Below, in pieces: positions 58,386 to 64,000 of a stretch of DNA of 64,000 bases. Both the position numbers and the translations under genes were made by a program. The notes under the pieces were generated by a model. It was not told the origin of the DNA. It searched no databases and worked only from the letters and a program-made list of their open reading frames with translations. Every line of letters starts with the position of its first letter. Position 1 is the first letter of the stretch. Origin of the DNA: JAHEFU01 sp041395205 (GTDB lineage Bacteria > 4484-113 > JAFGCY01); assembly GCA_041395205.1 (NCBI GenBank), contig JAWLAZ010000001.1:372001-436000 (forward strand), given 5' to 3'.

Positions 58386-58449
58386 TGCTTTGAGCCGTCC
58401 CGTGGATTCCACGCCGGCCCGCCCGGCCTGCTCATGCCGGTGGATGGCC

Positions 58450-58455
58450 TATACT
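58450..58455 (+). promoter_or_regulatory. -10 element of the 36-aa gene at 58462
   Basis: TATACT with a 6-nt gap to the ATG at 58462, the leaderless spacing seen elsewhere. Confidence 0.5.
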
Positions 58456-58461
58456 GATCGG

Positions 58462-58572
58462 ATGCACATGCTCAGACAGCTGCTGCTGTTCATCCTGATC
58501 GCGGTCGTGGTTGCTGGGATATTTAACGGCTGCTGGTTCGTGTTCTTCAGCAACTGGCGCCATCTGCTCTGA
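58462..58572 (+). CDS. 36-aa membrane peptide, leaderless
   Basis: A very short gene read by eye: 36 residues starting MHMLRQLLLFILIAVVVAG, one membrane helix (about 5-28) and a short aromatic/basic end (FFSNWRHLL). The promoter box 6 nt upstream and the good hydrophobic profile support it. It is divergent from motA. The function is unknown; small single-helix proteins often modulate membrane complexes. Downstream, 58573-58627 holds no feature. Confidence 0.5.
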   Translation: MHMLRQLLLFILIAVVVAGIFNGCWFVFFSNWRHLL

Positions 58573-58627
58573 TTAGATTCCCGTTACAGGGATTCGCACC
58601 CTCTCCCCGCATTCCGCAGGCGGCTAT

Positions 58628-61084
58628 TCAGTCCCGTCCCTTAAGCACCGCTGCACTGTCAATCTCCAGCGGTTTCTCCAGGGCGGGTTCCGTGTTCATC
58701 GGCGTACCCTCCGGCACGGGCTGGCGCTGCGGACCGTCCAGGAACAGCGGCCGGATATCCGTGATCCCGCCGAAGATGTCACGCATTGCATAGTAGATCG
58801 GCTTGAGCCGGCTGTGGTACAGGATGTCCTCCGTGCCCCATTCCTCCCAGCTGTAGATCCCGCTCCTGCTGGTGAGGATGCGGTTCCAGCCGTCGAATTG
58901 CGAGCTCAGCTCGGCCTCCGGGTCGTCATAGTCGTAGACATCCATTCCCGGCCAGACCGCCAGCTGCTCCCCGCGGGAGCTGGTCAGGGCCAGGCCGATG
59001 CCGATCCCGTCGGTGACGGCACTTGAGTTCTTCGAGGGATCATCCGGGTCACTCTGCAGCACGCGGCGCTGGTGCGGACCGACGAAGCCCAGCAGGATCC
59101 AGGGCATGCGGATCTCGACCACGCCGCTCTCGGGGCTGCTGTTCCAGACCGCCTGCTGGCTGTAGTGCGGATCGCCCGCGATCAGGCTGCCGCGCGGCAG
59201 CGGATTGAGCTTGAAGGACTGCGAGGGGAAGAAGGTCCCGTCACGCCCGATGCGGTAGATGTTGGTTTCCACCCAGGGCTCGAACCAGCTCCAGCGGTTC
59301 TCCTCCATCTGCAGGTAATGGGGCTTGGCCTCGGCCAGCGAGACCGACTTCGAGACATCGTCATTGAATGGCCGCCAGTAGCGCCAGGTTTCGCACTGGT
59401 ACATGTATGCCTTTCCGCTCTTGAGCTGCACCACGGTTTCGAGCCCGGTGTCGCTCACGAACTTCAGCGGTCCGGGCCAGGCGAAGTTGCCGGCGCTGCG
59501 GTCCAGCACGTCATAGCCGATGCTCAGCTCCGTGTCGCGGAATTCCCAGTCCTGGAAGTTGTCAATGGCGATGCGCAGCGTGAACCAGCCCTCGTCGTGG
59601 GTGGCCTGCACACTGCTGATGACCGGTGCATTGCTCGCAATCGGCACCGATTCGCCGGGCAGTTCAGGCACATCAGTCCATTCGTCAGCGTTGCCACTGA
59701 GCGTGCAGTTGGGACCGCCCTCGCCCGGCAGCAGGGCCACCATCCCGTAGTTCTCCTCGGGATCATAGGGGTTGTACCAGAGCCGGCGGTCATCCCAGGG
59801 GTCGTAGAAATCCGCCCAGACCCAGGTCTTCTTGAACCACTCATCGATCCAGGCGAAGATGATCGCCCCGGCGCAGCCGCTGTCGTAGATGTCGTAGGTC
59901 AGCCGCTCCATGCCCTCGATCACCTCCTCCTCGGAATGCCCGCCGTGGTGCAGGCCCTGCTTCTGCTTGTGGGCCGGCATCGGGCCATTGGGCAGGCCGT
60001 ACTCCGCGATCAGCAGCGGCATCGTGCCGTAGTGCTCCTTCAGATGCGTGATGTAGCCGTAGTAGTTGCTGGTGCCGAAGCGGTCCCGGGCCTGGCTGTA
60101 CTCAACCTCGTTGTCAAGGAAGTCCGGCCAGTAGGGATAGATGTGGTAGGAGGCGTAGAGCCCGGCCTTGTAGTCAGGCGAAGCGGTGAAGTCCTTGACC
60201 GTCATCTGGATCGTGTCCGAGCTGAAGATGTCAACGCGGCCCTCCTGCTCGATGGAGGAGAGGGCGAGGCGGCTCTCACTGACATGCTCCATCGGATCCG
60301 TGACCGGCCAGGAGCTGTAGGTGATCGGGTGCTGGGTGTTGTACTGGTCCACCTCGTAACTGACGGCGTAGTCGCACATCTTGGCCAGCCAGCAGTCGAT
60401 CGGCTGCTTGTCGATCGCGCTGATGTAGCGGCCCTGGTAGGTGGTGCGGTCGGAGATCGCGTGGAAGTTCTCGATGTCGTCCGGTTCCCATTCGCGGCCC
60501 CAGAGCCAGGCCAGCAGCCAGGGTGAGACATCCGCGGTGTAGCGCCCGCCGGTCCAGCCCGGGCGGTCGTCAAAATTGGCATTGCCATGCACTAGGTCCA
60601 CGGCGCGGCGGGAGTTCATTTCGCACTCGGCATTGAAGGTCTCGCCCCAGAAGTCGTAGTCGGGATCATAGGGCGGCGTGATCCAGCAGCCCTGGATCAG
60701 CCAGACCGTCTTGTCGGGGTAGGTCGTGTTGTGGTAGAGCAGCGCCTTGTAGACCTCGGGCGGGAGGATCGTGTAGACACGGATCACGTTGCAGTTCATG
60801 TCGGCGATCAGCTTCAGCCAGTCCCGGAAGAGCTGCTCATCGTGGGGGAATTCGCTGGGATGCTTGCCGGGCAGCGCTGCCGAGAAGCTCATGCCGCGCA
60901 CGAAGATCGGCTCGTAGCTGCCGTCCGGCTGGCGGATCTCGAGGTAGTCGATGCCGGCGCGGGTCGGGACCTGCGGTTCAGCTGCAGCCGGGCTCACACA
61001 GCAGAGCTGCAGGAACACGCTGGCCAGCAGGCCCGTCAGCAGGTGGCCGGGCAATCGGGTCAGCAATGGCGCGGGGTGGGACAT
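58628..61084 (-). CDS. secreted glycosidase-like (TIM-barrel) protein
   Basis: From ATG 61084 the protein has 818 residues; TATCAT at 61097-61092 is 7 nt upstream, so the longer frame to 61192 is not used. A signal peptide (LLTGLLASVFLQLCCVSPAAA) is followed by a barrel of the GH2/GH5 clan type: IFVRGMSFSAALPGKHP, MNCNVIRVYTILPPEVY, WLLAWLWGREWEPDDIENFH (possible acid/base Glu), YASYHIYPYWPDF, LLIAEYGLPNG (possible nucleophile, about residue 358) and AGAIIFAWIDEWFKKTW. The last 300 residues look like a carbohydrate-binding beta domain. It probably acts on a polysaccharide outside the cytoplasm; the neighbouring glycosyltransferase suggests the pair belongs to an exopolysaccharide system. Confidence 0.75.
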   Translation of the reverse strand: MSHPAPLLTRLPGHLLTGLLASVFLQLCCVSPAAAEPQVPTRAGIDYLEIRQPDGSYEPIFVRGMSFSAALPGKHPSEFPHDEQLFRDWLKLIADMNCNVIRVYTILPPEVYKALLYHNTTYPDKTVWLIQGCWITPPYDPDYDFWGETFNAECEMNSRRAVDLVHGNANFDDRPGWTGGRYTADVSPWLLAWLWGREWEPDDIENFHAISDRTTYQGRYISAIDKQPIDCWLAKMCDYAVSYEVDQYNTQHPITYSSWPVTDPMEHVSESRLALSSIEQEGRVDIFSSDTIQMTVKDFTASPDYKAGLYASYHIYPYWPDFLDNEVEYSQARDRFGTSNYYGYITHLKEHYGTMPLLIAEYGLPNGPMPAHKQKQGLHHGGHSEEEVIEGMERLTYDIYDSGCAGAIIFAWIDEWFKKTWVWADFYDPWDDRRLWYNPYDPEENYGMVALLPGEGGPNCTLSGNADEWTDVPELPGESVPIASNAPVISSVQATHDEGWFTLRIAIDNFQDWEFRDTELSIGYDVLDRSAGNFAWPGPLKFVSDTGLETVVQLKSGKAYMYQCETWRYWRPFNDDVSKSVSLAEAKPHYLQMEENRWSWFEPWVETNIYRIGRDGTFFPSQSFKLNPLPRGSLIAGDPHYSQQAVWNSSPESGVVEIRMPWILLGFVGPHQRRVLQSDPDDPSKNSSAVTDGIGIGLALTSSRGEQLAVWPGMDVYDYDDPEAELSSQFDGWNRILTSRSGIYSWEEWGTEDILYHSRLKPIYYAMRDIFGGITDIRPLFLDGPQRQPVPEGTPMNTEPALEKPLEIDSAAVLKGRD

Positions 61085-61222
61085 TGCCAGAATGATAAAC
61101 CATGCAGGCCCGCCGGCAGGCCATTGGAGCATACTCCGTGAAACGCGGCGGGACTGGCAATCCCTGTTGCAACAATGCGGGAAAAAGGGCAAGTAGTCAG
61201 AAATCCATACATATAGTCATGG

Positions 61223-61228
61223 TAGAAT
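61223..61228 (+). promoter_or_regulatory. extended -10 element of the receiver-domain gene
   Basis: TGGTAGAATC. With TSS near 61235 it allows GTG 61245 or ATG 61275 as the start. Confidence 0.5.
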
Positions 61229-61274
61229 CAAGCGCCGGAATCATGTGCCCTACTTGCGAACAGTGATTTTCACA

Positions 61275-61691
61275 ATGGACTCCAACCCCGTTTCCAATCC
61301 GAGAATCCTTGTCGTCCTTGAGGACGACAGCCTGTTTGCGATCCTTTCCTACAAGCTTGAGCGCCAGGGTTTCCAGGTCAGCCGGGCCTCTGACGGCATA
61401 GAGGCCCTGGAGCGGATGGAGCGGCAGCGCTTCGACCTGCTGCTGATCGACATCCTGATCCAGAAGCTCGACGGCTTCCAGGTGATGCGGGAGATCCAGC
61501 AGCGGGAACAGGTGCAGGACCCGGGTGCAATGGTCGTGATCAGCGCGCGCGAGGATGAGGATGACATCCTCAGTGCATTCCGGCTGGGCTGCGTTGACTA
61601 CGTGACGATCCCCTTCAGCATCAACGTGCTGATTGCCAGGCTGTACAACGCCCTCAAGCATGTGCAGCGCAGTCCCGTGCGGAGCGGCTGA
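61275..61691 (+). CDS. single-domain response regulator with atypical switch residue
   Basis: A 138-residue CheY-like receiver from ATG 61275 (GTG 61245 is an alternative). It shows the acidic pair (LEDD, residues 16-18), the phosphoacceptor Asp59 in LLLIDI, and the switch Ser in VVISARED. The invariant lysine before Pro-Phe (normally K-P-F) is isoleucine: YVTIPFS, residue 112. That lysine contacts the phosphoryl group, so signalling may be altered. There is no output domain. The gene is followed by the HEAT protein and glycosyltransferase on the same strand, so it may control polysaccharide synthesis or export through protein contacts. Confidence 0.85.
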   Translation: MDSNPVSNPRILVVLEDDSLFAILSYKLERQGFQVSRASDGIEALERMERQRFDLLLIDILIQKLDGFQVMREIQQREQVQDPGAMVVISAREDEDDILSAFRLGCVDYVTIPFSINVLIARLYNALKHVQRSPVRSG

Positions 61692-61762
61692 GCCGGCACG
61701 GGCAGACTGCCGGTGGCATGCCCCGTGGACGCTGCCGGAACCAGGAATCAACAGACAGACAG

Positions 61763-62899
61763 ATGATCGCAGAAGCAGTGCAGTACCTCGTGGCGGGGAT
61801 CTTCCTCAATTCCGCGCTGCTGTTTCTGATCATCGTGGCCCAGCGGCTGCTCACTGCCAGCCACCAGCGCTGGGCCAGCCGGCGCCGCACGGAGCTGCTG
61901 CCTGTCTTCGCCCGCTACATGAGCGCGGACATCTCGATCGAGGATATGCTCACGGAGATCGGCACTTCCGTGGATCTCGCGGAGGAGATGATCCTCGGTT
62001 TCCTGCGCCAGCTGCGCGGCAGCGAACGCAGCAAGCTGCTGGCGCTGGCGCACCGTCTGCGCCTGCTGGAGCGCAGCATCGGGCGGCTGAACGTCTGGGA
62101 CTGGCGCAACCGCGACATCGCCGCGATGCAGCTCGGGATCTACGGCCTGCGCGAAAGCGTGCCGGAGCTGGCCCACAGCCTGCGTGACAAGCGCATGGAA
62201 GTACGCTTCACCGCCGCCCGCAGCATGGGCATGATCGGCACCCCCGAGGCCGGCAGCGCCCTGCTGAGCATCCTCAACCGGCCGGAGCTGATGGAGACCA
62301 CGCGGCTCGTGGAGATCGTGCAGAAGATGGGCGGCCAGGCGATCCAGCCGCTCAGGCAGATGCTGGAGGACCCGGACTATCCGCTGGAGTCGAAGCTGAT
62401 CGCGATTGATCTGGTCGGCGACCTGCAGGAATACCGGCTGCTGGATGTGCTGCATGCCAGCCTGCGCAGCCCGGAGCCGGAGGTGGTGATCCGCAGCCTG
62501 AAGGCGATCAGCAAGATCTCCTCGCCGGGCAGCATCCCGGACTTCCTGCGCCTCGCGGAGGATCCCGCCTGGGAGATCCGGGCCCAGGCCGTCAAGGCGC
62601 TCGGCACGATGCATGTCGACGAGGGCCTGCCGATCCTGCGCCGGGCGCTCTCCGATCCCAGCTACTGGGTGCGGCGCAATGCGGCGCAGTCGCTGGCGGC
62701 CTGCGGCTACAGCGGCGGGGAGATCCTGCGTGAGGCCCGGCTGGACAGTGATGACTTCGCCCGCGACGTTGCCAACTACCAGCTCCAGCGCTCGAACGGC
62801 AGTCTCAGCCGCCACGAGGCCGCGGGCCTGCCGCTGGCGGAACGGGGCGCTGAACCGACCGGGCTGCCGGACCGTTCCCGGCCGGAGGTGGAGGGCTGA
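61763..62899 (+). CDS. membrane-anchored HEAT-repeat protein
   Basis: A 378-residue protein from ATG 61763 (MIAEAVQYLVAGIFLNSALLFLIIVAQRLL), with one N-terminal membrane helix. Residues about 100-320 are HEAT-like repeats: AAMQLGIYGLRESVPELAHSL, VRFTAARSMGMIGTPEAGSALL, VVIRSLKAISKISSPGSIPDFL, WEIRAQAVKALGTMHVDEGLPIL and WVRRNAAQSLAACG. Similar HEAT proteins occur next to family 2 glycosyltransferases in bacterial exopolysaccharide clusters, as scaffolds. Its stop overlaps the start of the glycosyltransferase by one nucleotide, indicating an operon. Confidence 0.82.
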   Translation: MIAEAVQYLVAGIFLNSALLFLIIVAQRLLTASHQRWASRRRTELLPVFARYMSADISIEDMLTEIGTSVDLAEEMILGFLRQLRGSERSKLLALAHRLRLLERSIGRLNVWDWRNRDIAAMQLGIYGLRESVPELAHSLRDKRMEVRFTAARSMGMIGTPEAGSALLSILNRPELMETTRLVEIVQKMGGQAIQPLRQMLEDPDYPLESKLIAIDLVGDLQEYRLLDVLHASLRSPEPEVVIRSLKAISKISSPGSIPDFLRLAEDPAWEIRAQAVKALGTMHVDEGLPILRRALSDPSYWVRRNAAQSLAACGYSGGEILREARLDSDDFARDVANYQLQRSNGSLSRHEAAGLPLAERGAEPTGLPDRSRPEVEG

Positions 62900-64000
62900 T
62901 GCCGGGCTTCGATCTTGACAACAGCTATGCGATCATCGTGATCCTCTGGCTCAGCGGATTCTTCATCCTCTACACGGTGGGCCTGATCGTCTCCTACATC
63001 GTGTTCTTCCTGATGGGGATCATGAACCTCGGGCGCTACCGCCACTATGTCAACGTGGTGGACCTGCACGCCCTGTTCAAGACCTCGCTCACGAAGCCCG
63101 TGAGCATCCTCGTGCCCGCCTACAACGAGGAGCGCGTGATCATGGAGTCGGTGCGCTCGCTGCTGACCCTGCACTACCCGCAGTTCGAGGTGATCGTCGT
63201 CAATGACGGCTCCGCCGACGAGACGATGCGGGTGCTGATCGAGTCCTTCGAGCTCGTGCCCGTCAGCAAAGTCTACCAGCGCAAGATCGACACCGAGCCC
63301 GTCAAGGCGATCTATGAGAGCCGCAGCAACCCGAACCTCGTGGTGGTTGACAAGCCCAACGGCGGCAAGAGCAGCGCGCTCAACGTCGGGATCAACGTCA
63401 GCCAGTACCCCTACTTCTGCACGCTGGACGCGGATTCGATCCTTGACAGCGACGCCCTGCTGAAGACGATGCGGCCCTTCATCGAGCATCCGGACACGAT
63501 GATCGCCGTGGGCGGCGTGATCCGCGTTGCCAACAACTGCGTCGTCGACTACGGCCGCGTCAAGGAGGTCAACATCGCCGGCAACTGGCTGGCCCTGGCG
63601 CAGACCGTGGAGTACCTGATGACCTTCCTCTCCAGCCGCATCGCCTTCGCGCGCATGGGCGTGGTGCTGCTGATCAGCGGCGCCTTCGGGATGTTCCACA
63701 AGGAAAGCGTGATCGAGGTCGGCGGCTACCGCGAGGACACGATCGGCGAGGACATGGAGCTCGTGGTGCGCCTCAACCGCATCCTGCGGAAAAAGGGCCG
63801 CCGCTTCCGGATGTTCTACAACCCGGACCCGGTCTGCTGGACGGAGGTCCCGGAGGACCTGAAGAGCCTCGCCGGCCAGCGCCGCCGCTGGCAGAAGGGG
63901 CTCGTTGACAGCATCCGCTACAACGGCGAGATGCTGTTCAATCCGCGCTTCGGCCTGCTCGGGATGTTCGGGATGCCCTACTACCTGATCTTCGAGATGC
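62899..64000 (+). CDS. processive family 2 glycosyltransferase, 3' end beyond window
   Basis: The frame starts at ATG 62899 and is open to the window end (367 residues visible). One or two N-terminal membrane helices (IIVILWLSGFFILYTVGLIVSYIVFFLMG) precede a GT-A domain: PVSILVPAYNEERVIMESVRSLL, VIVVNDGSADET, the ribbon DAD in TLDADSIL (about 177), the catalytic-base region GEDMELV (about 285) and the QRRRW motif (about 328) typical of processive beta-glycan synthases such as PgaC, hyaluronan or cellulose synthase. More membrane helices begin at the cut end (MFGMPYYLIFEM). The likely role is synthesis and export of a surface polysaccharide. Confidence 0.9.
   Translation, partial: MPGFDLDNSYAIIVILWLSGFFILYTVGLIVSYIVFFLMGIMNLGRYRHYVNVVDLHALFKTSLTKPVSILVPAYNEERVIMESVRSLLTLHYPQFEVIVVNDGSADETMRVLIESFELVPVSKVYQRKIDTEPVKAIYESRSNPNLVVVDKPNGGKSSALNVGINVSQYPYFCTLDADSILDSDALLKTMRPFIEHPDTMIAVGGVIRVANNCVVDYGRVKEVNIAGNWLALAQTVEYLMTFLSSRIAFARMGVVLLISGAFGMFHKESVIEVGGYREDTIGEDMELVVRLNRILRKKGRRFRMFYNPDPVCWTEVPEDLKSLAGQRRRWQKGLVDSIRYNGEMLFNPRFGLLGMFGMPYYLIFEM

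Noticed and set aside
42646..63360. TTGACA hexamers (for example at 45641 and 63348) as -35 boxes
   Set aside because: They lie inside genes as Val/Leu-Asp-Asn/Lys codons and have no -10 at the right distance.

Overview
The window comes from a motile, diderm, high-GC bacterium. Sample lines of the core genes are about two-thirds G+C. Evidence for the cell type: many type II (lipobox) lipoproteins, MotA/MotB/FliL, a Nuo-type membrane complex and PlsY. Several lipoproteins carry PKD, PPC and dockerin-like EF-hand repeats. I cannot name the phylum; an uncultured lineage is a reasonable guess. A recurrent promoter style is visible: an extended -10 close to TANAAT lying only 6-9 nt before the start codon. 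This points to frequent leaderless transcripts and fixes several start codons (1170, 4682, 12169, 15588, 16347, 21234, 21312, 52059, 58462, 61084).

Layout. 1-5.3 kb is an accessory zone of lower-GC orphan genes bracketed by long direct repeats (86 bp and 227 bp) and dispersed hairpin repeats; a DUF151 nuclease-family gene sits in it. 5.3-7.9 kb holds azlCD (azlC has a one-base frameshift) and a convergent MocR regulator, with a shared 10-bp operator candidate. 7.9-12 kb holds two paralogous Asp/Gly-rich lipoproteins and three copies of an unrecognised 57-58 aa protein family. 12-33.4 kb holds a second MocR regulator, lipoproteins, an M28 peptidase, a decayed ankyrin gene, a propeller protein, a large subtilisin-like lipoprotein and three tandem PKD/PPC lipoproteins, each with its own promoter. 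33.4-51.4 kb is a nuo locus (A, B, then C, D, H, an unknown membrane protein, a NuoI remnant, J, K, L, M), interrupted between B and C by 6.7 kb. That insert carries two paralogous low-GC cassettes (secreted Cys-rich protein plus an Asn-Pro-Cys-tailed lipoprotein), each behind a promoter with a T10 tract in the spacer, a TPR-like gene and a dense repeat field. 51.4-64 kb holds plsY, a PP2C phosphatase, an NHL lipoprotein with fliL/motB/motA, and an envelope-polysaccharide-like group (glycosidase-like protein, receiver protein, HEAT protein, family 2 glycosyltransferase).

Most interesting result. The Nuo-type complex appears to contain no iron-sulfur cluster at all. NuoB lacks all four N2 cysteines (Asp23, Tyr24, Gly90, Asp120 occupy the sites). 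The NuoI-like domain has lost all eight ferredoxin cysteines and is fused behind four membrane helices. NuoE, F and G are absent from the window. NuoD has lost both quinone-binding residues (Pro33 for His, Trp82 for Tyr). Yet NuoH, K, L and M keep their ion-channel residues and every frame is intact and tightly coupled. NuoH has a membrane insertion of about 145 residues, NuoJ a long membrane extension, and an extra membrane subunit is present. I infer a complex I derivative that has given up electron transfer but kept an ion-translocating membrane arm.
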